This document shows positions 25,959-34,836 of a stretch of DNA of 64,000 nt, piece by piece. The notes beneath the pieces were generated by a model. It made no database searches and was not told where the DNA came from. It saw only the letters and a program-made list of their open reading frames with translations. The stretch is from Arthrobacter crystallopoietes (GTDB lineage: Bacteria > Actinomycetota > Actinomycetes > Actinomycetales > Micrococcaceae). The DNA lies in the NCBI RefSeq assembly GCF_002849715.1, contig NZ_CP018863.1, positions 1,426,001-1,490,000 of the forward strand. The letters run 5' to 3'. Each line of letters begins with the position of its first letter. Position 1 is the stretch's first letter. The translations under genes and the position numbers were made by a program.

Positions 25959-26267
25959 TGCGGCTCACCTTTCGATTCGCGTACTGCCGGTTGGATGGAC
26001 ATGCAACCCCATTGCATTAGATTCCCCTAGATGTCTAGCTAGATCCCTAGCCACAATAGCACCGCGTGATGGAGGCCACAAGAGCAATTTTGGGAGGATC
26101 TTCTGCGAGAAAATCGACTAGTGTGTTTGTAAATCACCAGATACAGGCGCGTGGGAATGGTGAATATACCTTGCAGGCACTTCAATTCTGCAACGGATAT
26201 ACTAGACCTCTAGCGGAAAATCTGCTAGAACTTCATGACAAGCCACGAGTTCTCTGGAGGAGTATCG
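25959..26267. promoter_or_regulatory. Divergent promoter region, transporter operon / thioesterase
   Basis: About 310 bp without a gene. Two clusters of palindromic sites: 26027-26050 near the transporter (CTAGATGTCTAG, then CTAGATCCCTAG) and 26202-26228 near the thioesterase (CTAGACCTCTAG, then TAGC-N9-GCTA). Both probably bind one of the MarR proteins. Confidence 0.6.
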
Positions 26268-26699
26268 ATGACAAGCCCCACAGCTGATTTGCAGCTGGAC
26301 AGTGTGGCAGATCGTCTGCGGCACCGTTACCAGTTCGATGAGTCGTCCAAGAACCTCGGAATAGAGTTTGTTGAAGCATCAGAGGGCCGTGTCGTGATGT
26401 CCCTGGCGGTTCAGGACACCATGCTCAATGGACACCGCATCCTGCACGGTGGCTACCTTTTCACCCTCGGCGACACCTGCTTCGCCTTCGTCTGCGAATC
26501 CGTGGGACACCCCTCAGTGTCGCGTCAGGCGGAAATAACTTATATCGCTCCCGGAGCCGCCAACTCGACACTCATTGCCACCGGCGTCGAAAGGACCCGC
26601 TTCGGGCGCAACAATATCGTCGATGTAACCATCCACGACGAGACCGGAACGCATCTGGCCGAGATGCGGGTCTTCGGCGTAATTACGAGTGGCAAGTAG
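26268..26699 (+). CDS. PaaI-type hotdog thioesterase
   Basis: 143 residues from ATG 26268 (GGAGG 7 bp upstream; an ATG at 26235 has none). Hotdog fold with the hallmark LNGHRILHGGYLFTLGDTCF (about 56-75), whose HGG and the acidic residue of the following helix form the active site. Such enzymes release CoA from stalled or toxic acyl-CoA intermediates, here likely from the island pathway. It is 9 bp ahead of the MarR gene. Confidence 0.88.
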   Translation: MTSPTADLQLDSVADRLRHRYQFDESSKNLGIEFVEASEGRVVMSLAVQDTMLNGHRILHGGYLFTLGDTCFAFVCESVGHPSVSRQAEITYIAPGAANSTLIATGVERTRFGRNNIVDVTIHDETGTHLAEMRVFGVITSGK

Positions 26700-26708
26700 G
26701 TGGATACG

Positions 26709-27242
26709 ATGAAGAAGCAAACGCCGCGCGTCGGCCCTCTCGAGTACGAAGAGCTGGCACGCGAGGCAGCGACAACGCTCTATCAGGACGTTGATTTTAC
26801 AGCCATGTCGATGTGCTTTAATTTGATCCGGGTGACCAACCGGATCGTCAAAGACCTGGAAGTTTCAGTCCATCGGCCCAGCGGCATCAGTTTTGCCGGA
26901 TACCAACTGCTGTTCAGCCTCAAGGCGGTAGGGCGCGTCCACCCCAATGCCCTCGCACGCCTTGCTGGCGTCTCCACCGCCTCCATGTCCAGCCTGCTCA
27001 ATACGTTGGAAAAGTACGGACTCATCACACGGGAACCGGATCCAACCGATGGGCGCAAGGCGATAGTGGCTCTGACTGATGAAGGCGAGTCGGTCGTCGC
27101 CGAACTCTGCATGAACAATAACCAACGAGAGCAAGCCTGGGCGGCAGGTCTTACCTCTGCCGAGGCGAGCATACTGACCGAACTGCTCAAGAAGCTACTA
27201 CTTCACCGGCCTCAGCTGCGCAGCGTTCGGGCGGCCTCCTAA
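26709..27242 (+). CDS. MarR-family transcriptional regulator
   Basis: 177 residues from ATG 26709 (a GTG at 26700 is the alternative). Winged helix with ARLAGVSTASMSSLLNTLEK as recognition region, YGLITREPDPTDGRKAIVALTDEG as helix plus wing. It is co-transcribed with the thioesterase and downstream of the 26202-26228 palindromes, so autoregulation and control of the divergent transporter are likely. Confidence 0.9.
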   Translation: MKKQTPRVGPLEYEELAREAATTLYQDVDFTAMSMCFNLIRVTNRIVKDLEVSVHRPSGISFAGYQLLFSLKAVGRVHPNALARLAGVSTASMSSLLNTLEKYGLITREPDPTDGRKAIVALTDEGESVVAELCMNNNQREQAWAAGLTSAEASILTELLKKLLLHRPQLRSVRAAS

Positions 27243-27630
27243 TGCATCGAGGGCGGTGCCGCAGCGGCAGGTTCGACCCCATGCTCGAATTCGTTGGAAG
27301 CACGATCCCATTCGAAAATTTACAAGAAAGCACTGAGAACACAGTGTCAACGCTGCCGCACACATAAGGATGAAAGTCGGGGAAATAACCCCGTGCTTTC
27401 ACTTCGGATACACCTCATAACCCGCTGTCCGTGCGATAACACTCAAAGGCCTGATCGCCGAAGTCACAGATTAGTGTTGCGTAAGCCGGTCCTCCAACGC
27501 GACGCACGATCACCGCTCCCCCGACGCAAAAATCCTATGTAGTTGCTGGCTTCTTCGATTCGCGCATACCCCGCCCGCAAAACTGTCCCGCTGGGGCCAC
27601 CCAACCGCTACAGTTGGACCCGTGCCAGCA
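27243..27630. other. Intergenic region closing the catabolic island
   Basis: No gene supported in about 390 bp. A hairpin at 27372-27400 (GAAAG, GGGG, loop AAATAA, CCCC, CTTTC) may terminate the thioesterase-MarR transcript; it has no T-run. Confidence 0.45.
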
Positions 27631-28188
27631 CACATCGCCGGTTAAGCTTGCATCTCGACCAACGAGCAGGACCTGACCGCGTAACGGAACGTACTCGCCG
27701 CTCTCTGAGTCCCCGAAGACATGATCTTCGTTAAACGTGGATTATCCGGAAGGAACATGGACCGGCCCGGCCTACGCGAAGCCTTCGTCGCTGTCCGCGA
27801 CGGCGACACCCTGGTCATCACCCAACTCGACTGGCTCGCCCGCTCCCTACCCGACGCCCGCGATATCGTCGAAGAGCTCACGAAGAAGAATGCGAAGCTA
27901 GCGGGTCCGTCCACGACCCTACGGACCCCGTCGGCCGGCTGCTCTTCAATGTCCTGGCCATGGTCGCCGGATTCGAGTCCGACCTCATCAGGGCCCGAAC
28001 TCGGGAGGGCATGCAGGTTGCCAAGGCCAAAGGCCGGCTCCGCGGCAAGCAGCCCAAACTCTCCAAGAGCCAGGAAGCCCACCTTGTCCTCCCTAAATAA
28101 GGGAGGACAACGCACCACCGCCGAGATCGCCGAACTGTTCAAGGTCGCCCGGAATACCGTCTACAGGGTGGTACAACGGACACCGTGA
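27631..28188 (+). pseudogene. Decayed serine recombinase (resolvase/invertase)
   Basis: Translation of one frame gives the resolvase pattern STNEQDLTA, then RNVLAAL, VPEDMIFV and GLSGRNMDRPGLREAF. It is interrupted by in-frame stops at 27643, 27682 and 27706. Near 27900 the frame shifts, continuing as GSVHDPTDPVGRLLFNVLAM and FESDLIRARTREGMQVAKAKG. Near 28090 it shifts back to TTAEIAELFKVARNTVYRVV, the C-terminal HTH. The catalytic Ser region can still be recognised (CISTNEQ, originally xRVSTNEQ). A dead relic of a mobile element. Its last codons overlap the start of the next gene. Confidence 0.85.
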
Positions 28189-30164
28189 TAAAACGCAAGA
28201 AGAGCCGTAAAAGCATTGGCTTCCAAACCATGCCCTGCCTTCGATGCGATGCGAGGCGTGTTTTGGGGCGATCCTGCTCTGAATGTGGACTAAAGCCGCC
28301 ATCCGGCGAAGTCAACGCGCTGGTCGTGCAACGGCGAACAGCAGTAATGCGTATCGAAGAAGAGCTAGCTACTCCTGCCCCCGAGGATCACGGGGACAGC
28401 GCTGTCCTTCCCTCGAAAGATGAAGTCGCAAGCTATATATCGAACTTTGTAAGTGCCCTCGGCAACCTTCTAGAGAACTTGGATTCCGCCGAGGCCATCG
28501 CCCAAATCGTACATTCAGAAAGGTCGCTTGAGCGGCTAAGGGCGAAGTGCATAGAACACCCGCGGCTTCGTCCGGAGATAGCAAAGCATAGAGCCATCAC
28601 GCGATGTGTCCTGACTTTGACCAAACTCTGGCCCACGTATGCCGAAGCATTGCAGGCGCCCACATTGGACGAAGCAATAAAACTATCAGACAACGGACAG
28701 AAGATAATTGATGCTGCGTCCGAGGAAATCGGCAGTTACGAGGATCTCGTTGAATCGACTCGGGCCTACGAAGATTTGTCCGTTTCCGATTTTCTAGATA
28801 GGGCTCTGAAGGCGCTCTCCATCTCCCACCCGAACCTCTCTTTACTGGATCTGGCCGAGGTGGGTGCTGCGGAAGCGAGCTCAATAACTGATGTTCCTAC
28901 CGACGGCGGTCACGGCGCCCAGTTCCTTGCCCTAAACGCTGCCGCTTCGGTTCACTTGGACGCAAATCGGTTCAATTCACTTCTCAGAGAGACAGCTCAG
29001 TTCTGCCTCAATAGTCCACGACTTGAAAAAGTTGCTGCAGAACGAAGGGCATTGGACGGACTTGCCGAGAGTGCCCGGTTGCTCTGGGAGTCCCTTACGT
29101 CGTTCGAAGCGATATTGCTGCGAGAAAATGACGAGCAGGCCCTCATGCGCCGCACCATCAAGTTCTACGGTGAAATCTATGAGGACGTGGCAGGGCCTTT
29201 ATTCGCTTGGTACAACCTCTTGGCAGGAATTAAAAACCAGCCCTACGAAAAGCTTATTCAAGCAGACGCCGCGGCTCTGGCTCGAAATCTCGTACATAAC
29301 TCGCAGACAAGTTCATTTTTAGAGGACGTGGGCGCCAACCTCAGGAACGCAGCTCAACACGGAAATAGCTTCTTTTTGGACGGCCAAAGGGTCACGTTCA
29401 ATCTAAGGTCATACCAGGAGGAGTTGACTTATGCCGAAGTCCTCGACCAGTTTTTTTCGCTCTTGGAGTCCACTTCGGCTATGAGCTGGTCCTTGTCGAA
29501 CTCGCTTACCCAAGCTGGCTTTCCGCTGCCTACAAAAGAAGCTGACGCCGCTTACATGAATCTTTCGCCATTCCGACTGGCAGTGCTGTGGCTTAGAGAC
29601 CGGGGAACAAACGTACTCGATGCATGTGAGACAAGTGAATCTTGGAGTTTCACGATCGATGGCGATCGGAACGAAGTACTGGAACTCGCGCTGACATTTA
29701 TGAAGACCGCGCCAGAAGCGCTGTCTGAAGTGACCGTACGCACGCTAACTCTGGAAGCGCCTCTGAAAATTCCGTTCTCAGCCTACGGGCAATTCTTGAC
29801 CGTCCGAGATGACTCCGTTCCTTCAGCAACGGTGTTAGCGATGCTCGAATTATGGAATGCCTGCACAATGGACGGCAAGCCGCTGTTAAGCACGTCCGAT
29901 CTCAAATTCGCTACGGCAGTTGTCGGAATGTTCGTGTTGTTGAAGCGGGATAACTCCCTGATCCCGCACTTGAGGCGAACTCTGGAGCTCGCTTCAAGTG
30001 CGGGACAGCCCGAAGTGATCGATGTAATCAAGCAGGTCTATAGCCAGATCCGGATACCCGAGGAAGCCAAAACGCGGCGTTTGGCTACCAAGCTCAATGC
30101 GTGGCGTGAGGAGAGCGCTGCTCCCACCATGCCTCAATCCGGAGCCGTGACGGTGTACAGGTAG
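28185..30164 (+). CDS. Large unknown protein with N-terminal zinc ribbon and HEPN-like Rx4H motif
   Basis: 659 residues starting at GTG 28185, overlapping the resolvase relic stop by 4 bp. Residues 18-34 carry two Cys pairs (CLRC and CSECG) forming a probable zinc ribbon. The rest is alpha-helical with few charged repeats and no membrane segments. Around residues 385-393 is NLRNAAQHG, an R-x4-H motif of the kind found at the active site of HEPN ribonucleases and in proteins with 'RNxxxH' HEPN domains. Codon use is more AT-tolerant than its neighbours. No named family recognised. A role in phage defence or RNA degradation is a hypothesis resting on this motif and the accessory setting. Confidence 0.75.
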   Translation: MIKRKKSRKSIGFQTMPCLRCDARRVLGRSCSECGLKPPSGEVNALVVQRRTAVMRIEEELATPAPEDHGDSAVLPSKDEVASYISNFVSALGNLLENLDSAEAIAQIVHSERSLERLRAKCIEHPRLRPEIAKHRAITRCVLTLTKLWPTYAEALQAPTLDEAIKLSDNGQKIIDAASEEIGSYEDLVESTRAYEDLSVSDFLDRALKALSISHPNLSLLDLAEVGAAEASSITDVPTDGGHGAQFLALNAAASVHLDANRFNSLLRETAQFCLNSPRLEKVAAERRALDGLAESARLLWESLTSFEAILLRENDEQALMRRTIKFYGEIYEDVAGPLFAWYNLLAGIKNQPYEKLIQADAAALARNLVHNSQTSSFLEDVGANLRNAAQHGNSFFLDGQRVTFNLRSYQEELTYAEVLDQFFSLLESTSAMSWSLSNSLTQAGFPLPTKEADAAYMNLSPFRLAVLWLRDRGTNVLDACETSESWSFTIDGDRNEVLELALTFMKTAPEALSEVTVRTLTLEAPLKIPFSAYGQFLTVRDDSVPSATVLAMLELWNACTMDGKPLLSTSDLKFATAVVGMFVLLKRDNSLIPHLRRTLELASSAGQPEVIDVIKQVYSQIRIPEEAKTRRLATKLNAWREESAAPTMPQSGAVTVYR

Positions 30165-30222
30165 ATTCCCCACCCTGGGAGCAGCGTCATAATCGAGCAA
30201 CAGCCCATTCGTTCCAATGACG

Positions 30223-30762
30223 TTACTCGGCCGATTTGGGATAGGCGGCGTCAAACCATTCGATAAACCCGAGTGTGCTGCCCCACTGACGGGTGATGCG
30301 TTCATGAACAGCACGCTGGTCATGCCCCGGCAGGAAAGCGCGGTGCCCGGGCACCGTGCCATCACAACCGCAGGCACACGTGCGAGCACCTCCCATCGGA
30401 TCTTCAAAGTATGTGACGGGGTTGCGGTGCTCATCGACCCACTGCCCGATCAACTCATCATGCACCGGGTCGCCGGCCTCAAGGACGCGTCCGACAACGG
30501 CCCGCTTGCTGCGCAACGCAGGGTTCTTCGCCGGCACGGTTTCGAGCCGGTCGATAGAGGCGACAACCCGAATCTGGCCTTCGAAGGAGAACGTCGCGTA
30601 CCGCTCGCGCTCCGCCCGTGGGCCAAGCAGCCACACGCCGCGGTTTTGGCTGAATGTCTCCTGTGGGCTGTGCTCCGAAGACCAACCCACCCAAGTCCGC
30701 GTCATGTCATCAATCGCCGGGTCGATCTCTACTACCCGGCTCAGCTTGAAATTGATCGCCAC
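30223..30762 (-). CDS. Unknown protein with C-terminal Cys-rich 'FLPGHD' motif
   Basis: 179 residues, GTG 30762 with GGGGAG 8 bp upstream. The N-terminal two-thirds looks like a mixed alpha/beta domain without known motif. The C-terminus contains TCACGCDGTVPGHRAFLPGH, a Cys-Cys-Gly-Cys / FLPGHD pattern that appears as a short zinc-binding-like module at the ends of various actinobacterial proteins. Convergent with the 659-residue gene. Function unknown. Confidence 0.65.
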   Translation of the reverse strand: MAINFKLSRVVEIDPAIDDMTRTWVGWSSEHSPQETFSQNRGVWLLGPRAERERYATFSFEGQIRVVASIDRLETVPAKNPALRSKRAVVGRVLEAGDPVHDELIGQWVDEHRNPVTYFEDPMGGARTCACGCDGTVPGHRAFLPGHDQRAVHERITRQWGSTLGFIEWFDAAYPKSAE

Positions 30763-31129
30763 TGCACTATCTCCCCTTCTGCACGAGGCATGCCCTCGAC
30801 GCTTGCTCTGAGATTACTGCAGACATAGATATAAACCAAACCTAAGGGTTAAAGTTATTTCCGGCCTTAGAAGAATAGCTCCTCCCCGCTGGCATCACTT
30901 ACGCATAGGGGCTATGGCCAGGCTCATTGGCGCTGACGCTACAAACCCGAGGGGTTCTCCTCGCCACCGAATATTTGGCTAGTTCGCCCCCTCCGTGCAG
31001 TGCGCCCCCTGCCGAACACTGTCAAAATCCGCCCGATCAGCAACAGGCAGGCAGGCCCCGCAGCCGCTGGCCACTATTATGAACTAAGACATCGCCGCCC
31101 ACTTCGGCGGCAGCCCGGGGGAGGCAGGA
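30763..31129. other. Intergenic region
   Basis: Divergent promoters for the genes at 30762 and 31130 are expected here. An AT-rich patch at 30830-30870 is the best promoter candidate. No gene or repeat seen. Confidence 0.4.
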
Positions 31130-31954
31130 ATGGCAGACACAACTGGCAATGCGCCCAAACAGTTCCATGTCCTGAAGGACAATGGCGAGTGGTGGATAAC
31201 AACGTTTGGTGGCCGTAATGGCGTGCGCTGGGAACGGGCAGATCCCCCTGTCGACTATGGGATCCCCGATATGGCGTACAGAAACGCCGATTCCATTCCA
31301 ACAGACAACCAGCGTGCCCAGGAGTGGGCCGAGTTCTTTGCCGGCATCCTGATCGAGGCGCTTGAAGAGGTGCTGGAAGAGGCGAAGCCGCATATCGAAG
31401 ACTGGCTGAGAAATCAGTTGCTGCCCTGGGCGCAGACGGCTGCGAAGCGTGCTTGGAACCGAGTGAAAGAGCAGTCGACCCATTTAATTTATGCCGTGGC
31501 TCGCTCTCGAGCACGCATTACCGTCTTCGCCCCATCGGGTGCGATCGCCCTCTCCGAAGGGGCTGATGAGGATACCCAGGCTCAGGCACACCGGCTGAAC
31601 CTCACCCCGGAGGAAGCGCAGAAGCAGCTCGAGGATATCAGGCGCCTCACGAGAGTCCTCGCAGAGCGAGTGAGGGCGCTCACTAACACCGTTGCAAGGG
31701 AGGATGACGAGTCCGAGGAGAGGCTCTTGCAGCGACGAGCGGAAGCGGAGCAGATTGCTGTTCGCAATGTCGCCGCCAACGTCCAGGTGATGTTGGAACA
31801 GGGCGCCGATTTGGATCAGGCGATAGCTCTATCAGCCACATACACTCCGGTGTTCATTGCCGGCCGTGTCGAGGCTTCATCCAGTATCAGGGAACTCGCC
31901 CCTGTCCAGCGCCGGAACGAGCTCGGGATGTACTCAAAAAGCTTGCGTCCCTGA
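31130..31954 (+). CDS. Unknown helical protein
   Basis: 274 residues, ATG 31130 after GGAGGCAGG. The N-terminal 60 residues (FHVLKDNGEWWITTFGGRNG...) look beta-rich. Next comes an acidic helix region (IEALEEVLEEAKPHIEDWLR) and a long coiled-coil-like stretch (about 160-215). No membrane segment, no catalytic motif. The GEWWITTFGG segment resembles DUF2188-type short domains, but this is weak. Function unknown. Confidence 0.65.
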   Translation: MADTTGNAPKQFHVLKDNGEWWITTFGGRNGVRWERADPPVDYGIPDMAYRNADSIPTDNQRAQEWAEFFAGILIEALEEVLEEAKPHIEDWLRNQLLPWAQTAAKRAWNRVKEQSTHLIYAVARSRARITVFAPSGAIALSEGADEDTQAQAHRLNLTPEEAQKQLEDIRRLTRVLAERVRALTNTVAREDDESEERLLQRRAEAEQIAVRNVAANVQVMLEQGADLDQAIALSATYTPVFIAGRVEASSSIRELAPVQRRNELGMYSKSLRP

Positions 31955-32015
31955 CGAGTCCTAACAGGCACGAGATGGCTTAGCGGACGTTGCCTCCTCG
32001 GTGACGCATGCTTAC

Positions 32016-32669
32016 TCAAGTAGATGGAAGATTCTGCACGGGGTCCAATTCTGGACCACCGAGCCAATAGAGCGCGACGTCGACATCTCTTGCAGACCAG
32101 ATGTGGCCGTGGATTTTCGCCGTCGACCGCAAATCTTCCACCAGCTCCATGTAGCGCCCGTACCTGCCAGAAGCAGCGGACAGCGAGAGGCCCAAATTCT
32201 CCAATCCCGCTTGGGCACGCCGGTCGTATACCGCCATCCGTTGCGGAGCAGCAGCTAGCAGGAGCGCTGACGCGAGTGCATCCCCCTTCTCGAAGCCGGG
32301 CAACGGCGAGAGCGCACGCCGGCCAGCAGAGGCCGCCTCCGGCACGCTTAATGACGTGTCATTTACCGCATACACGGCCTTCTCCGTCACTGCCCGGACC
32401 TCAGCCTCCTGCACGGTCATCAGCTTACGGACCCAAGGCGTATCCGCACGCAGGCGCTTCCAGAACAGCAACGATCCAATATCCGCCTTACCTATGCTGG
32501 CCCTCGATCGGATTCGCTCGGCCACTTCGGTCAGCACCTCGTCGTAGGCCGGAGATGTGTTCGCCATATAAGCGGCGTGAGCGTTTTGCAGAGCCTGCCA
32601 CTGCGGGACGGAGACTTGGGAAATTGGATCGGCTGCATTCACACTTTGAGCATGCCATATGCCGACCAC
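32016..32669 (-). CDS. Unknown protein, possible HhH-GPD-like fold
   Basis: 217 residues. The segment LSPLPGFEKGDALASALLLA followed by PQRMAVYDRRA resembles the helix-hairpin-helix plus downstream Asp pattern of DNA-glycosylase-like (HhH-GPD/OGG-fold) proteins, where the hairpin is usually LPGVGxxxAxAIL and the Asp follows in a 'xVxDxR' strand. An upstream ADIGSLLFWKRL segment also fits. This is suggestive only; a catalytic Lys is not evident. Start codon uncertain. Confidence 0.55.
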   Translation of the reverse strand: MVGIWHAQSVNAADPISQVSVPQWQALQNAHAAYMANTSPAYDEVLTEVAERIRSRASIGKADIGSLLFWKRLRADTPWVRKLMTVQEAEVRAVTEKAVYAVNDTSLSVPEAASAGRRALSPLPGFEKGDALASALLLAAAPQRMAVYDRRAQAGLENLGLSLSAASGRYGRYMELVEDLRSTAKIHGHIWSARDVDVALYWLGGPELDPVQNLPST

Positions 32670-32717
32670 CGCTTTGACATCAGGGCGGCTGGCGCGTCAG
32701 TTTGGAGTACACCTCAA

Positions 32718-32729
32718 CCTGACGTCAGG
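32718..32729. promoter_or_regulatory. Palindrome upstream of resolvase, possible res-site element
   Basis: CCTGACGTCAGG, with related GCGTCAG and TGACATCAGG copies within 60 bp on either side. Repeated half-sites just ahead of a resolvase gene are typical of a res site where the enzyme binds and recombines. Confidence 0.4.
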
Positions 32730-32833
32730 GTGTGCATCCAATACGCGTCAGAATAGAGCACAAAATCGCCTTTCTTGACACTCGCTTCAGCAACTCTTAG
32801 ATTTCAAGCTGACAAATAAGGGTTGGAGGCGCG

Positions 32834-33454
32834 GTGGCGGGGCAACGAATCGGGTACGTGCGAGTCAGCACCCTGGACCAGAACGAACAACGCCAGCTCG
32901 AAGGCCAGCCACTCGACCGAGTGTTCACCGATAAGGCCTCCGGCCGGGACACTGCCCGACCCCAACTCGTCGAACTCGTCCGCTTCGCCCGCGACGGAGA
33001 CACCGTGGTCGTGCACAGCATGGACCGGCTGGCCCGGAACCTGGACGACCTGCGGTCCCTGGTTCAGAAACTGACCACCAAGGGCGTCCGAGTCGAATTC
33101 GTCAAAGAAGGACTCGTCTTCACCGGCGAGGACTCCCCCATGGCCAACCTCATGCTTTCGGTCATGGGGGCCTTCGCCGAGTTCGAACGCTCCCTTATTA
33201 AGGAGCGCCAGCGCGAGGGGATCGCCCTGGCCCGCCAGCGGGGCGCCTATCGCGGCCGGAAGAAGACCCTCGCCCCGGAACAGGCCGCCGAATTAGTGCG
33301 CCGTGCCGCGGCCGGCATCCCGAAATCAACGCTGGCCAAGGACTACGGCATCAGCCGAGAAACGGTCTACCAGTACCTGCGTCAAGCCACAAAAGCGACA
33401 GCTGATGAAGCGTCGCCGGCCTCTGCCTCTGCCTCTCTCCTGCCTGAAGCATGA
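32834..33454 (+). CDS. tnpR: Serine recombinase (Tn3-type resolvase/invertase)
   Basis: 206 residues, intact. Catalytic Ser12 in IGYVRVSTLDQNEQRQLEG, active Arg residues in SMDRLARNLDDL, long E-helix region MGAFAEFERSLIKERQREGI, and a C-terminal HTH (GIPKSTLAKDYGISRETVYQ). It would resolve cointegrates or invert DNA. Start GTG at 32834 with TTGGAGGCGC upstream. No adjacent transposase of the Tn3 type is seen, so it is a stand-alone or remnant resolution module. A decayed relative lies at 27631. Confidence 0.92.
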   Translation: MAGQRIGYVRVSTLDQNEQRQLEGQPLDRVFTDKASGRDTARPQLVELVRFARDGDTVVVHSMDRLARNLDDLRSLVQKLTTKGVRVEFVKEGLVFTGEDSPMANLMLSVMGAFAEFERSLIKERQREGIALARQRGAYRGRKKTLAPEQAAELVRRAAAGIPKSTLAKDYGISRETVYQYLRQATKATADEASPASASASLLPEA

Positions 33455-33891
33455 TCGAGGGCGGCCGCGAAGGCACAGGTCCTCGCGCAACTCGCCCTAG
33501 CCGACCCGGCAAGCAGCCGGCCGAAGGATCAGGAAAGACGAAGTGGTTAGGCGCATAAGCCAGAACGATACATGAGAACCGTTCCCCAAAGACTCGTGTC
33601 GTTGGCGGTGCACCCCCCATGCTGGGGGTAGTTCCAGAGGGAACGACGGCGCTATCGTTCTAAGTACAGCGCCGCACTAGGCCTTCATGGGAATAGGCCG
33701 CGGGGCGATCACAAACACCGAATCCGGGCACTTTGGGGAACGGGCGACGGCGGCTTTGCCGGCACTACGGGCCACAGGGAACAGGTGGGGGTTGGGGACA
33801 ACCACAAGGCGGATGCGCCGGGCATCGGCCGCCCTCTCCGCACGGCAAGGCACGCTATACACCTTTCCCGGCATCTTGAAAGAACCCCAAC
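33455..33891. other. Intergenic region with inverted repeats
   Basis: No credible gene in about 440 bp. Contains the dyad GAACGATA (33563-33570) / TATCGTTC (33653-33660) and a CCCCC-ATGCT-GGGGG hairpin near 33612-33628. May carry regulatory signals for the secreted-protein gene. Confidence 0.4.
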
Positions 33892-34305
33892 ATGAAAAAG
33901 CCAATCACCTGGCGCCTTCTGATCCTCGTCGTGGGCACGTTGCTCGGCCTGCTTGCCGGCGCAGGCCTCTCGGCTCCGGCGACCGCGGCTCCTGCCGTTT
34001 CTGCCAGCTCGACCTACGATAAGAGTGACGCCGAGCTTGACCTCAAGCTCAACAAAAACGGCAAGTTCAAGGTCGTCGGCGAGGACTTCGAAGCCAAGAA
34101 GGTCCACGTCATGGTCGTAAAGATCAACAAACACAAGGACAAGGTCATAGCCCACAAGATCGTCCGGACGGACGACGGCGAGTTCAAGTGGATCGGTAAG
34201 AAACTGCGCTGCGGCGACACCTACAAGGCCTTTGCCCACAGCAAGAAGGACGGCTGGGTCGAGAGCGACAAGCTCCGCGTGAAGTGCCGTGACGGCAAGT
34301 ACTGA
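33892..34305 (+). CDS. Small secreted lysine-rich protein
   Basis: 137 residues. Signal peptide MKKPITWRLLILVVGTLLG followed by LLAGAGLSAPATAA with a likely Ala-x-Ala cleavage. The mature part is about 100 residues with roughly one Lys in five and a beta-sandwich-like rhythm ending LRVKCRDGKY. It is a clear paralogue of the protein at 41810: same signal peptide, same C-terminal layout (GEDFEA.../GEDYEE..., LRCG, AHSKKDGWV/THSDEEGWV, Cys near the end). Two conserved Cys (LRCG and KC) may form a disulfide. Function unknown; extracellular or wall-associated. Confidence 0.8.
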   Translation: MKKPITWRLLILVVGTLLGLLAGAGLSAPATAAPAVSASSTYDKSDAELDLKLNKNGKFKVVGEDFEAKKVHVMVVKINKHKDKVIAHKIVRTDDGEFKWIGKKLRCGDTYKAFAHSKKDGWVESDKLRVKCRDGKY

Positions 34306-34333
34306 CAAGTAAATCCTGACTGCTAGCGGAAGC

Positions 34334-34367
34334 AAGGGGTAAGGGGCCGGACGGCTCCTTACCCCTT
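34334..34367 (+). terminator. Rho-independent-like terminator after secreted protein
   Basis: 15-bp arms AAGGGGTAAGGGGCC / GGCTCCTTACCCCTT (one mismatch) with a 4-nt loop, 28 bp past the stop. Confidence 0.8.
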
Positions 34368-34836
34368 CGCCTGTCGCAGCCCGCTCAGCATACGCCGATC
34401 CGGCAGCCCTGCCGCCGCAGCACAGGGCCAACAGGACGCACCCCCAGATAGACCGCACCGACAAGCACCCAGCCGGCTCCGAAACTGCCGCTGGCCTCCC
34501 AGCAGCACGCCCATCAGCAGCGGTCCGACCGCGCAACCCGCGTACCTGCCGTGCCATTCTCACCGATGAACGGCGAACGGCACGGCAGTCATACCACTTC
34601 ACCTGGTCTCTTCAAAGGCCCTATTCTGCGCTGTTGAGAATAATCTCAATGAGACACATTAACGGGACGAGGAACTAACGGGGATCCGGGAATGGCACCT
34701 TTCGAAAACAAGCTTGCCCGCTCGTCCTAGCAAACGATCCTTAGCTGAGACGCCATGTTTACTCTTGGCCCGTGCGGAAATAGCTCCTTGCAACGCACTC
34801 CATGTGGCTCTGCGTTCGCTACACAAGGGCCCTAAG
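34368..34836. other. Intergenic region
   Basis: About 470 bp between the terminator and the stop of the leftward membrane-protein gene. No supported gene, repeat or RNA. Confidence 0.4.
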
